DNA from: Nymphaea colorata | Taxonomy: Eukaryota; Streptophyta; Magnoliopsida; Nymphaeales; Nymphaeaceae | DNA length: 64,000 bases | Assembly: GCF_008831285.2 (NCBI RefSeq) | Contig: NC_045142.1 | Span: 8,224,713 to 8,288,712, forward strand | Direction: 5' to 3' | In this document: positions 11,501 through 25,289 of the stretch, one piece after another | Layout: each line of letters starts with the position of its first letter | How positions within the stretch are numbered: the stretch's first letter is position 1 | Notes under the pieces: generated by a model | What the model saw: only the letters and a program-made list of their open reading frames with translations | Databases searched by the model: none | Told to the model about the DNA's origin: nothing | Position numbers and translations under genes: made by a program

Positions 11501-12687
11501 ATCAATCATATGATCCAATTGCAAACCAACCATAAGTTCCGTTTGCAATACTATGACAAACTAAAGAGCCAAGTGACTTCAATTTTTAAAGCTACTTGTA
11601 ATTCTTCTCGTTTGATGAGAGAAAGGAGCTTATTCTACATCTATTTAGTTATTTCTCAAGACATGCACTAATTTACGGCTACAATTATTCTTATCAGCCC
11701 GTTTGATCTGAGAGGGAGATCGGCAAACCGCTGGAACCTAACTGGTCTAGAGTCCAAAAACGGTTTTTTTTACTGGCCAGAGGCCCAGAGTCCAAAAAAG
11801 ATTTTTTTTTTAAATCAAAGAAATGCCTCACTCCCTTGCTTTTTTTCTTTCCCGGTGCATATTTAGTGCATGCATCGCCCGGGTGCACGCTACTCATTTC
11901 ACTGCAGTTCATGCACACATATTCACCAAAGAGAAAAGGGAGGCACTTTGGCCATTTCCCAAAAGGGAACATTGGGTATTTTGCACATTATATATATATA
12001 TATATATTTTGCTTACCAACTTTTTTTTTCGGGGGATTTGCTTTTTACATACGAAGGGTAGTTTTGTCTTTTTCACCCAGAAATCGTGGTGAAACTCCGT
12101 GGCTACCTGGCATGATCAACTTCATAATCCGCCCTTTATAAATGATGTATTTGCAATATAATGTTAGCACTTTAATGAAAGGAACACCATGATTGCACCG
12201 AATGCTAAAGGTGAACACCTTGCATTAGATAAAGTCCGGAACTTTTAGTGCAGAAAATATGTCTAATCCGTAGCTTCTTTTTTTCTTAGTTCTTGATTCT
12301 TCTGAAATTTGGTATTGAAACCGACATTATCAGCATCAGCATGAATCGGCCTCAATCATCCAATACAATTCGAACTGGTAGCGAACTGAGTCAATTCGAC
12401 GGATGATTCAAGAGTGCGTTGTTTCACGTTTTTAGCTATACATGTTAAAAATATTTTTTAGGGTAGGACTCTTAATTTTATATACTGAACTGCTAAATTA
12501 GCTGATTCATCGAAACGTCAGCCTGCCCCATTTGGTTAAAATTTAAACCGATTTTTACAATACTACCCGAAAGCCTCATGTATCATTAATTAGTTACTAT
12601 GAATCTGACACTGTCCGCTCTTCTATCATGAGCCAACCCAATTCCACCCATGAATCTGTCTGTTTGCGCACATATATGCATACACGA
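8536..12687. other. Intergenic AT-rich DNA with small repeat scraps
   Basis: No gene recognised. It contains an 18-bp palindrome TGTGGGCAATTGCCCACA at about 9051-9068 followed by CTGCCTCTGGCCCTGCC, which looks like one end of an hAT-type element; an ATGATGATG run near 10850; a homopolymer/TA tract at 11990-12009; and several 60-100-codon ORFs without family features. Confidence 0.45.
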
Positions 12688-14090
<1,403 letters not shown>

Positions 14091-14099
14091 AGTTGTCAA

Positions 14100-14530
14100 A
14101 TGTCAATGCTAAATCAGGTTTTTGTTTTCAATTTAGCAGATCAACTTATATATTATATACATAGTCTTCAGAGTGATTTAAAACTTTCTATTTCAGTGAT
14201 ATCCTTTGTTAGAAAATGCAACGGATTCTTTCTAGGAGATTCAAACAATAATAGAAGATGTCATTTAATTAGATGGCATTCTTTGTGTGCTCTAGTGGAA
14301 GAAAGGGGTTGGCATCGGAATCTTTGGTATTTGAAAAAAGGTCATTGCAATGAACCCATAAAAAGAATTTGAATATCTCAAGGGAATGAAAGGGTGTACT
14401 TATGGATTTAAGAAGTATATCACTCCTCATATTGAATTTGGAAAATAGAAGAAAGACAAAATTTTGGATGGATAGATGGGAATGGGGAATTCTATCTTAT
14501 CATGTTGAGAATGATATGCTGATATTGGGC
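14100..14530 (+). mobile_element. LINE (L1-type) ORF2 3'-region fragment
   Basis: The reading FVRKCNGFFLGDSNNNRRCH, then LIRWHSLCALVEERGW (about 14200-14320), matches the block 'FLWGxSxxxRKxHLVxWxxxCxPKxxGGLGI' that follows the reverse transcriptase in plant L1 ORF2. After a frame change, RKTKFWMDRWEWGILS (about 14452-14500) matches the 'GxGxxxxFWxDxW' segment that follows in these proteins. Stops and frameshifts make it a dead copy. The 5' part is missing; the 3' end may extend toward 15300 but is not recognisable. Confidence 0.68.
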
Positions 14531-17500
14531 TAATTATGATGTTTGGTTTCTTAAGAGAAAGGATATATAAAAGAAAACTGATAGATAGATGTGCGACATA
14601 CGAAGGTGCCAGAAAATAAAGCAATACCAAGAACTCAATGGAGCTTTTCCTTATGCTGGAAGGACAAATCTTGACCATTAGACTTCAAGGCGCTGGAATT
14701 GGTGGCGAATAAATACATTTTCTATAAGAGTGAGATAGAAGCATGTTCCATGTACTCCTGAATCTACGGAGGCAACTTCTTCCTTGAAAGTCTTTGCAGA
14801 CAAAGTCAATATATCTCTGAAACTCACAACTTCAGTACGAGAAGATTCAATTTGTTGGTTGAATAGAAGCTTTAAGTACTCCTCCAAGGTTAACAGTATT
14901 TTCAACGGTAATTTGTAATATGGGAAGTTGAGGAATAATTGTATGCGTGAGGGAAAAGAGACAATGAGGAAAGAGATGCACAGGCTTATATGAGACAATA
15001 TAAAAGCCCTAATCATCCATAATGCATCCTGATAAAAGAAACTCAAGATAGAGGTTCCTATTAATTTGGATGACTATGAGTGAGCCATGGCCTTCTGCTG
15101 GGAAAAGCTAATTTTCTTTTTTAGTTGGCTTGTATTGAGTCAAGAGGTAGACAAGAATTAGTAGTTTTTTTAAGAAGCAAACAAAATGTATTTAGTTGGC
15201 TTGTATTGAGACATATATTTTTAGTTGCCAATTGCTTCAACGGGAATTTTCCTTGTTTCTTGTATATTTCTTTATTCTTTGGGGTTGAACAAAAAAAGGG
15301 CGGATTCATGAGACCTTTTAATCACCAGCAGGGAAATTATACAGCTAATGGGTTCATGAGCATTGAACTAGTCAAGTATCCTATTGTTCAGTCCTTATTC
15401 AGAATATTATTATCCTTTTTATTGTTATATGGTACCACGGAGACCCCCATGAAACGCAACACAAGTCACAAGAAGAGTGGGACTGTTATTATATCTGAGA
15501 TTGAATCCGATTAACATAAATTATGTATATCATATCAAATATGAAGTCATTAATTAAGTGAATTATCAATATAAGGATATCTTGTTTAGAATGGCTCCAA
15601 ATGTTTATTGCTTAGAACTTGTAGAAAATTGAATGAGAACTATCCTTTTAATTAGGTCGCCAATTTTCATTCTCATGAAACAAAGAATAAGCCCTTTAAT
15701 TGTTTTGAATGTCATTCAAGTTAATAAAACCAGATATTAAGGCTAGCCCCAATGGGGCCTAGAATTAGTTTGATTATAATAAAAAAAAATCTCAGCAGTC
15801 CTGCCTTTTGTTCCTTTCTTATTCAACACTAATTGCTTTCTAAATGCTGGCGAATGCTCCAATATTTTAATTAATCTAGAAATCTAAAAGCAAGCTCAGT
15901 TGAAACTCAAGAGCCTCTCCTTTTTGAGGGATAAGATATATAGTGAAACACCTGCTTATGAGATAATGGAAGCCTGACTACATGAATTTACTTAATTTTC
16001 GATTAATAACCAATGAAAAGGGATAGATAATAAATTGATCACCAAGTTGAAAACTCTGATGGCAAGACCAGATCTCCGGCTGACATTTATACTTACAAAT
16101 TGCAATCCTTTTCACATTATACTCACAAATTGGTAAATATTTAATGAGAGATATTTGTGGTCATCTTATTGCAGGATATGCTGGTCCCGGTGTTAATTTT
16201 ACAAAACTTGTGATTTATATATCTACCTTATGAAAAACATATATGAAGTAACCTAGAAAATATTAAATATAAAAAAATTCAACTGTTGATCTGTATAGCC
16301 TTATAAAATATGATCCATGCATCATTCCATGAGAACAAGAGGTTTTGAGTGTTGGCCATTAGGTTTTCTGTCATGATGATCACATACGCGTGGATGGTTT
16401 ATCCTTAGCTGCAGTATCATGGGTTTGAAAGCAGCTGTACATAAGGTGCATTACACTCGGGTGTAATGATATTTTGATCTTGATTTAAATTAAATCCCCA
16501 GAGTAGTAAAGTTTATTTTAATGTTGGCGTCAAACTCCGTTGCTGCCTTTAGAAGGCAGTCGTGGAACCATATATAAGCCACGGCAAATGCCCCCAACGG
16601 CTTTCAGAAATGCATGTGTATCAGTATATTTCCATATTATAAGCATAGTTTCTCGACTATAAATTTCTTATATTTGCGCTCTATATATTCACTAAATTTT
16701 CTGACTCCACCATTGTTAGAAGGCATATGATAAGAAGAACATTACTTTTCTTATACTACATATGCTTAGAACACATGTTTGAAGAACACCATGTTCTTGT
16801 TATAGGGGGACATGATGCAATTATATATGTTCAAATTTGATTGTTAAATTCAGTTAGAGCATTCTTAATCACATCGTGTTTGATTGAACTATAAGCAGAT
16901 TCACAAGTTTTTTGCGTCCATCCTCTATATTAAGGTATATTTCCGGTCAAAATTTGTTATCGTGCAGAGCTTTGTGATTGTTGTTAATAGTCACCACAAT
17001 TTCAAGGATGAATTCATTAATTTGCAAGTTCTGCAAACCGTGTGCAGTACTTGATCGCTTTTGGCAAGGTTCTACAATCAAAATTTGAGCCATCAGTTTT
17101 TTATCAATAAAAAATACATCTAAACTCAAAGAACGAATAATTTAACATACGTTTCTTAGCCACCAAAACATGCCAGAAAGAAGTTACCTACTACCTCATC
17201 TTCTTGTGTGAAATATCCTGACAAAAGTTGTAGTTGGCCCCCTCATGATCATGGTGGAGTTTTAATTTGATTTATAGCAGCTAGTTTTTCCAAAGTAGGT
17301 GCAGGCTTCCCTCCCTTTCCTACCACATAACATTTGTTTCAAACAAGTAGGCGCAAAAAATTGTTTTTTGCATGACCATTTAATTTTTCCACCTAAAGAT
17401 CAACTGGAAGTTAGATTATTCAAACCATGCGCACGTTTTCATAGCCGATGTGATAAGTTAAACCTGTATGATCGTGTCTCCCACCTCAAGAGTGTGGCTT

Positions 17501-17916
17501 CACCGAAACTAAGAGAAAAGAAGATCGCATTTTTGTCGATATATATGGCCATGGAGAGATGACCCTTCTTAGGAATCATATGTCTTTGTTGGTGAAGGTT
17601 TACTTCACATTGGAGATTGAATCTGAAGCCTATGGAACAACTTAATTTTCTATGCGGGAAACTACCAAATAGCTAGCATGGGCTAAGTTGTAGGTTCTGC
17701 AAGAAGCCAAGTATGACTTGAGTAGCCTTTGGCTCTTTCTGTTTCTCTATTCTGCCCATCAAGTTGTTAAGATCAACCTATTAAGTGTGTTTCCTTTGCA
17801 ACGAGGCGAACCTGGCAGGATGACTTTCCGGGTCAAGATCAACCTACCAAGTAGTTCCTCGGTTTTATATTGACACTATTGTCACAAATATCAATTTTAG
17901 GTATAAAATGGCGAGA
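14531..17916. other. Intergenic, no recognised gene
   Basis: No supported gene. Direct repeat TTAGTTGGCTTGTATTGAG occurs at about 15121 and 15190. ORFs at 15125-15514 (129 codons, +) and 14678-15046 (122 codons, -) have no recognised family; the first could be the 3' untranslated tail of the LINE fragment. Confidence 0.4.
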
Positions 17917-17919
17917 GTT

Positions 17920-18205
17920 TTTCTTGGGTATAATGTGACAAAGTTATTTTTTCTGAAAAATCTATGTAATTTTAAAAAAATTAAAAAAGTAGAACTAAAA
18001 ATGTGTAAAATGTGAAAATAAAAATCTGATAACTGAAAAATGTGAACAAAAATATGAAAAATGAAAAAAAAATATGAGTAATTTATAGTTTTTTCTCCAA
18101 AAAAGCATGTTTTTTTGTTTTTGTTTTTTGCTGGCTTGTTTTTAACATTTTTCTCATGTTTTTTCTAATAAAATGCTTTTTCTGTGACACTGTTTGAGAC
18201 TAATG
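17920..18205. repeat. AT-rich dispersed repeat, copy 1
   Basis: Starts near GGTATAATGTGACAAAG, passes through an A-rich then a T-rich arm rich in AAAAATGTG / CATGTTTTTT words, and ends near TGTGACACTGTTTGAGACTA. The same order of marks occurs at 36478-36785. The arms are roughly complementary, so this may be a fold-back element. Family unknown. Confidence 0.45.
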
Positions 18206-21200
18206 AAACAAGGATGGCGTACGTGAAACTCCCCAAGTCTAACACATCCAAAAAAGTTTGGCAAATTGGTAGTGTCACCTTAAACAATAGAAAACACATA
18301 ATGGTGAGCCGAGCCTACTGAGCCTACTGAGCCCAGCATACCAACAGGCACATAGTTTAAACACAGTGAGTCTACGGTCTTTTATCTAGTCCAAATACAC
18401 GAGGCTAAATCATACTGCATCCAATTACTTCCTCATGGGTTTGCCTACCTTGTAGGTTTAAAATTCAGACCCATATTTGTTTAGACAATTCACACGCAAC
18501 ATGTATCCAAAGATTTTACTCAAACCCAATGGAAGTCTGGATCTTAATAAACAAATTAGAAATGGGAAATTAACTGGATCCTCTGGTCTATTATGTATTA
18601 CAACTTGAATCTCTCTGTCGTTGCAGCTTGAATTAATTTTCTTCTTCTTCTTATTCCTTTTTCTTACTTTTTTGGCTCCTGCTCTGTCTTTTGTAACAAG
18701 TCAATATGAAAAAATAGAAGTGCAGATGAAATGGATCTATCTAGATGATCAGATCTCGTTTTCTTTGACAAAATGGAGCGGATTGTCAAGTGGTTTTGGG
18801 CCCCATTCTCGATGTAGTTGACCTCCCGTTCTTTAATGCTTCTCTCCTTTCTTCTTCATGCATATTACGACTTTATAGATGTCATTGGTAGAAAATATTA
18901 TTTGGTTCGTCAAGTTCCACGAACGTCAGGAAAAAAAATGATCAGGAGATTAAGTAATTTCCATGCATATTGATTTCCAGTCACTTCGTCCATGGCTTTG
19001 AGTCAGTCAGTCAGTCAGAACTCTGGCCATTGATTTCCAGTCACTTCGTCGCCTCGAGGTCCGGTTTCGCCCTACCCGTGTTAGAGGGGGTCACAATTTA
19101 GTTTGATATCTAGGGATCCGTAATATATATTATCCTATAGTTAAATCTTGAATCTTTTCACGTTAAGAGTACAAATTCCCTATGAAACTTCAGATAGTGG
19201 CAACCAAATCAGAGATGAGATTGACCAAGGTCTCGATCAAGAATATAAACACTTAGAATATGGTTCTTAGGTCAATTATTTCGTACCGAGATCTACCCAC
19301 CCTAATTCTCGACGTATTTAATTTAGATTGATTGAATCCGAATCATTTACCTCTCTAGTTCCAAACGTACAGCCCCTGCTTGCTCCTAGTCCAAGTTTCC
19401 AATCGTAGGCTTCGATCGGGTAGGCTTCGATCGGACTAATGTATATCCCAATTGATTTAGTAAAAGATGAAAAGTCCAGATAGATTTGTATATCCAGTGC
19501 TCTATACACATATACAAATCCTTATCTTATAAGTTTGATTCATGAAATTTTAAATCCTTGATCAATGAACCCCAAGGGCTAGCATAATAGACACGATAAG
19601 AGCTTATAGGTGGCCAGTATCTATTTTGAACTTATGTAATGTTACTTCTTTATGTTGCAAAAGGAGGACAGTATAGCAGAAACACTATTTTAAAACACCG
19701 AAAGCAACCCTAAACCCTATGAGGATGGAAGGAAGAGGTGATGCTTTGGCCATCACTTGAGCGGTGGGATTTTCTCTTCTTTACCCAAAATCTTGATCAG
19801 CATAAATTTTCCAAAAGTCATTCTATTGTTGCGAAAAGAAGGTTCAGATACCACTTCTGGCGATTGAGGGGATTCAAGATCTAGGATCATCAAAATGTGA
19901 AATTTAAATACCATTGCACCAAAAATTTTGGAAAATGCCATGAAGTTTCATTACTTTTATTTTTTTTTCCAAGTCTTAACTGTACAGATAGAAAGCCGAT
20001 TGAATCCCATCAATTTGTTTTAGAGAAGGAACAGCTCCTCAATCAACCAAATCTGTAAACAGATGACGTTATTTTAAATTAAAAAGTCAATAGCGGCGCA
20101 GAAATGTTACCAAGAAAAAAAGTCATCCTTTGTCATATAGGCTTACAATGACTGCTTAGTTTCTTGAAAATGTCGTATGAGAAAAAAGTTAGGCACATAC
20201 CTAACAAATTATGCCAGAGCAACCAACTTTGAGTATGGAACTCTTGACCTTGAATTAAACCCTTGACCTTTTAGTGGGATGAACTGGGTGGAGCTTGTGT
20301 TGGCAAGCATTAAAATACTCTTCATCCCGACCCCAAATAAATCACATGAGAAAAAAAAAAGCTCCAATTCTCATATAAATGTTGGATGAACGCTTGTAGT
20401 GGTAAGAAAATCATTAATGATTTCCTATTGGCAATGAGTAATCAAATCCTCAAGCCTAAAACAGATGAGGAGAAATAATGCAAGCACCTCCAAAAAAAAA
20501 AAAAAAAGAACAAAAGAAAACTATAGGGCGAGCAAGATGTTCTGCTACATAATGTGTAGAGCTTCACTTTAAAATGGGCACTTGTGTTCATTCTCGAGCC
20601 AATCGTAGTCTGAATGACATGGCCATCAATCTCTCAATCTCTCTCATGGAACTAGTATACTAGCTAACATATATTGCGACTTTACATCAAACACAGATAT
20701 ACCCTTTTACTATGGGAACAAGGAAAAGAGAGACAAAGGAGGGATTGGGCTCTCACTCAAACAGGCCTTTCTCTCACTCCTTTCGAGCAACCAAACCAGG
20801 CTATAGGATTTTAATTTACGAGATTGCTTGTCTATTGACAGGTTTAACCTTCCAATTAAAGCTTTTTCTATTAACTGCCTCATAATTTAATTGGCAACAA
20901 ATGGTAGAAGCTACATCTTATTATACTAAATTTTATAATCGAACAAAACCAAGTTGGCCTACCACCGAGCCCACCGTAAGTTCACAGCGACCCGCGCCCC
21001 GGCATGTTTTCTTTCGGCCTGTTCCCACCTTCCAATTCCCACCGCGTGTAACTAGTGGCCGAGGAACTGCAAGATACGGCAGCCCTTCTTCCCAACGACG
21101 TACCTAAATCAAACACGAAAACACACATATGCATACGCGCGAGCCACAGCTTGTAGAAGAGAAGATTTGATGGAGGATAACTGGCGTTGAAGACTTTCAA

Positions 21201-21300
21201 CAAAAAATTCCAAGGGTCGTCACTCACATGGTGGGCTCTCCCCCAACTCCCCCTTCTTTTCAATGTCTTCTTTTGACAGTTCCCTCGGCCCTCCATCAGA
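18206..21300. other. Intergenic upstream of the LBD gene
   Basis: No gene recognised. There is a direct repeat TTGATTTCCAGTCACTTCGTC at about 18970 and 19031 separated by a short GTCA array, a tandem GGCTTCGATCGG at about 19407-19434, and an A15 run near 20492. The 20900-21110 part is GC-richer and may be distal promoter. Confidence 0.4.
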
Positions 21301-21308
21301 TGAATCCA

Positions 21309-21318
21309 TATATAAAAG
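21309..21318 (+). promoter_or_regulatory. TATA box of the LBD gene
   Basis: TATATAAAAG lies 120-130 bp before the ATG at 21438 and is followed by a GA-rich leader. Transcription would start around 21340, leaving a 5' UTR of roughly 95 nt. Confidence 0.7.
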
Positions 21319-21437
21319 AGAGAGAGGGAGTAACTCCATGGGCATCTTCCAAGTGGGAGTTCGAGATAGAGAGGAAAGTGGTACTGTGGTAGCACAGTTT
21401 CCGGCCGAAACTCTTTCTGTCTCTCTCGACTCTGAAG

Positions 21438-23102
21438 ATGCAAACGAGCGAGTCGTTAGTTTCCTCTCCCTCGTCTTCCCCACCTTCTTCGCCGACACCT
21501 AGTGTCCCAACTGTCATTGCTTCCCCCTGTGCTGCCTGTAAGATTCTCCGCCGGCGATGCGTCGACCAATGCGTCTTGGCGCCCTACTTTCCGCCCTCCG
21601 AGCCCCAGAAGTTCATTACGGCTCACCGTGTTTTCGGAGCCAGCAACATCATCAAACTCCTTCAGGTTCTTACCCTTCTTCCACCAGATTCCAAAAATTT
21701 AGAGCAAATTTTTTCAACCTGGATAATTTGTCTTACGGTGCAATGAGATTTTTCTTTCCTTTTCCCTTTTTCTTCAAATTTTATGCCGGACATAGATTCG
21801 TTGTCATCTAATTGTGACCATATATGAGATTTGCACTTCATAGGCAAATTTCTCTTTTTACTGAACGGCGGCACTAATTATTTGCAGACAAGAAGTTTAG
21901 TCCCTGTGCTGTTTCATTATTGGATTTGGAGAAAATCAAAATTTAACCTCAAGAATGCATATGTAGTTGAAAACCGAAAGATAGTTGAATGTTATTGCTG
22001 TCTGTAATCTAATGGTTAATACTATCTCGGGGTCGCCTTCTCTTCTTCCTTTAATCTGGTCGTTGAGTTGGAAAATTAACTACAGAAAGATTTCAAATGG
22101 TCGTGACCATTCCTTGCAAGCCTTCAACTTTTTCTTCAGCATGAAACAAATGCACCTTTCAAAAATTGGCATTATTTTGTGTTACTCTAGCACCAAAAAT
22201 TATGCTTTAAGCAGTGGATTTTAGGGAGCAGTGGTTGGAGATCCCCTTCAGCTCTGAGGCCAGAGGGGAAAAGCCCGAGCAGAGTGTGTTTGAGGCAAGA
22301 ATTTTTAATTTGTGAAGCGTAGTTGTATTCTAAAAGAATTATTCTTACTAGTCTAACAATGAGAAGCAAAACTCTTGAAACATTTTAACTGGTGGCTTTT
22401 TTTCTTGAAAAAGTCTTAACAATTGTTTGGCGGCTACCAACTGCTCCCTTACTCAAAAAAATCCTGCCAAGGATGGCCGTAAGCTGTTCATACCTTAGAT
22501 TACTATTTGTTTGGACAATTGCCGACACCAACCTATAATTTTTTTTTTTTATTTACACACAAATTTTTATTAGTTTTCAATATTTTACATATCAATGTCC
22601 CTTAGAATTAGAAATTTAAAGGAAGATCGCTCCTTAACCAGAAATTTTTGGCTCCGTCACTGTTATGTTGCAGTGGAATTGGTTATCCCCAAGTGCTCAT
22701 ATCTTGCATGTTCTTGCGCAGGATCTTCCGGAGTCGCAAAGGGCAGATGCAGTGAGCAGCTTGGTGTATGAAGCGAATGCTCGGACGAGGGATCCTGTGT
22801 ATGGCTGTGCTGGAACAATCTTTCAATTGCAGAAGCAATTGACTGAGTTGCAATCTCAGTTGGCCATGGCGAAAGCCGAGATACACAACATGCAGATTCG
22901 GCAGGCGAATTTGATGGCTATTTGGTGCATGGAGACGGCGCAGTCACCACAGGCAGTGATCGATGAGAGTAGCATTTATGGAGTCAATAACAACAGCAAC
23001 GACACCTACCAGCATGGCCAGTTTCAGTTTCAGCAAGGAAACTGTGGTTTCTTTGATGATGCTAATATTGGCTCTCTCTTGGAGCCCATGATCTGGACAT
23101 GA
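21438..23102 (+). CDS. LBD: LOB-domain transcription regulator, LBD1/LBD11-like (class I)
   Basis: Two coding exons, 21438-21665 and 22722-23102, joined at phase 0 by a 1056-bp GT-AG intron, give a protein of 202 residues. After a Ser/Pro-rich N-terminus the LOB domain starts with the C-X2-C-X6-C-X3-C block (CAACKILRRRCVDQC, about residues 31-45), then the Gly-Ala-Ser block (FITAHRVFGASNIIKLLQ), and in exon 2 the DAVSSLVYEANAR segment and a leucine-zipper-like coil (LQKQLTELQSQL), which marks class I. LBD proteins are plant-specific nuclear DNA-binding regulators of lateral organ, root and cambial development. The intron after KLLQ is at the position usual in this family. The C-terminus (GFFDDANIGSLLEPMIW) resembles the LBD1/LBD11 clade; that placement needs a tree. 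The reading frame is intact. Confidence 0.93.
21666..22721 (+). other. LBD intron, with a possible MITE end
   Basis: The intron begins GTTCTT and ends TGCGCAG. Near its 3' end (about 22638-22665), AGAAATTTTTGGCTCCGTCACTG is, in reverse, an hAT-like terminus CAGTGACGGAGCC; a weak partner CAGTGGTTGGAG lies at 22231. No matching 8-bp duplication was found, so a MITE inside the intron is only suggested. Confidence 0.5.
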
Positions 23103-24317
23103 TCCGGCCAATTTTTTTTCTTTCTTCTTTCAAGATTTTGATTGATCTTGTATAAGCATGATTTTCCTAAAGGGGAAAATGAGTGTCTTTTGAATCTAAC
23201 AACTGTATATATATGGCAAAATACCAAAATTTGGGAATTTCTCATAGTCGATCCTCATAAGTGAATCGTGATTAGTGGGTGAGAAAATTACGTAACAAAT
23301 GAAATAAACTTGGAAAAAAGTAATGAATAGACAAGGGATCGAAAATAGTTTGATTTTGGGCCAATCGTTATAAAAAATGGCTAGATATATAATTGGCTCA
23401 TCATGAAAGTCAATAATAGCTAGAAGAAATATCTTCATGACCAGTTTCACATCTTTATATCTATAGTAAAACAGAAAAAATACTTAGATAAATTCAATTT
23501 GTTTGTCATTCTTACGAACTGATCACCCTTTCTAAAGGCGAGAAAATTTCAAACAGGCGTTTGACACTTGAGTGCATAACGAATCACCATTTAACTTTTA
23601 AAAAGGAACGACCATGCAGCCAGGGACTCTTGAAAGAAATTCTCAAAACCTGCCTGCTGATATAAACTATTGTTTTCTATATAAAATGTCAAAAGTACCT
23701 CTTACAAAGAACCGCTCCTCAGGTAGCCGATGAAAGACATTTTGTCATTAGAACTACTACTTATACTGTCATTTTAGATTAGAAATTAATGTTTTATATC
23801 CACAAGCAGCTTTTTGAGAACATTTTGTCTTTAGAAGGAGTAATTATATGATTTTTACATTAAAAATTAATGTTTAATATTCATATATGATCTTTGTTAA
23901 CCTATATATTTTGTCTCTAGCTGGCTCTGGTTCACACATTCATATTTAAGTACTTTGTCAAATATGGAAAACATGGAGATAAGACTGCTGAAGTTGAGGA
24001 CTATTGAGAGGTGCATGGCATGATGGGCAGTTCTAATTAGTTGCATAAGGTCCATGCCCCATCATTGAAGTCATTTAAGCCAAGCTCTATGGCAGTAGAC
24101 AACGGAGTTGTTATCAGTAGTCTTAGACACTGAACTACTAAACCAAGGGGGGCTTCGTGCATCCATCAGTCAAAATCTTGATCTTAGGGATGTCTTTAAA
24201 CATAATTATGGATCTTCTCGAAGCCTGCAAATATTCTTTTGAAGGATAGAAACATAGCACTGAAAGGGAATAATTTTCCCTGACAAAGTGTCATTAAGGG
24301 CATACTTATCCCTAACA
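23103..24317. other. LBD 3' flank and intergenic DNA
   Basis: The 3' UTR probably covers the first 100-200 bp; TTGTATAAGC at about 23147 is a plausible plant 3'-end element. No other gene seen. Small ORFs on the minus strand (23196-23450) are unassigned. Confidence 0.4.
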
Positions 24318-25170
24318 AGTGGCCTTGAACGTACACGAGCCAAGTCAAGTTCGAGTTGAACCATCTCCAGGCTCGAGATCTAAAATAGTGAGTTCCACCT
24401 TGGCTCGTGCTCGAACCGAGCTCAAGAAATTATGCTCAAACTCAACTTAATAATATATCGAGGAGCTCGATTCGGCTGGTAAAGCTTGTTGACACAGTGA
24501 CACGGCCACTAAACCCAAAAATTTACTGCCTTTTCAGCTCTCAGGTAACAAGTTTTTATTTATAGAAAGTTGCTCATTAATAAATGTTGCTTATTGATAA
24601 ATGCAAGAGAGTAACCCATTACAAGATGATATATATTGGTATTTTTGTACGAATGGCAGGAGGAAGAAGACCACTTCTTTAAAATATTTTTATTATAAAA
24701 AATGACGTGGGGGTGGGTGGAGAAAAGACTTTTCCTTCAAAGTTCAAAGACGAACTTTTAATGATAAAAAAACGAAACTTGGCTTATCTTGTATGTCAAA
24801 AGAAATAGAGAGAGATAAAAGTGGCAGAAAAAGCTTTTAATAATAAAAAAAAGTAAATATGGCTTATCGCTGTACGTGAAAAGAAAAAAAGGGAGTGGTA
24901 AAGGTGGCCGGCTGAAAACAGAATCACCAAGGGCTGCAACAGGTGACTCGCGAAGTGTGAAAAGAAAAAGTCGAATAAGGCTAAGGCGGGAAGACAAATT
25001 TGACATTATTTTATGAGTTTAGTGTGAACTCGAGCTTGAGTTGGTTATACAAACGAGCCATTCCATACACTCGAGCCAGACTCGTTTGTTGAGAAATTCA
25101 TTCGAACTCAGGCTCGAGAAAAGGTTCACCAAGTCGAGTCTGATTTCCTCTACTCGTTGTTTACTCCTAC
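24318..25170. repeat. Element with GAGCTCGAGC-type arms
   Basis: Both ends are built from words such as ACTCGAGC, GAGCTCAAG and GGCTCGAG: left arm about 24335-24490 and right arm about 25025-25150 in inverted sense. The AT-rich middle (24540-25000) carries an 82-codon minus ORF without family features. The same kind of arms occur at 31330-31660. Repeats of this composition are widespread in plant genomes and probably non-autonomous DNA transposons; the superfamily is not determined here. Confidence 0.5.
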
Positions 25171-25289
25171 TAACAAGGCCTAGTCACTTGGGCAACTTCA
25201 TACAGTTGACATCCAAAGCTTATGAATTCACATCCCACCTTTGGTGTTTTGCTTGCAAACATTGATATAGGTTAGGAGGTGTATGTTCT

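Noticed and set aside
14678-15046. 122-codon minus ORF
   Set aside because: No recognisable domain; it lies downstream of the LINE fragment in antisense.
20982-21517. Minus ORFs of 73-153 codons upstream of and over LBD exon 1
   Set aside because: No family features; they overlap the LBD promoter and exon in antisense.
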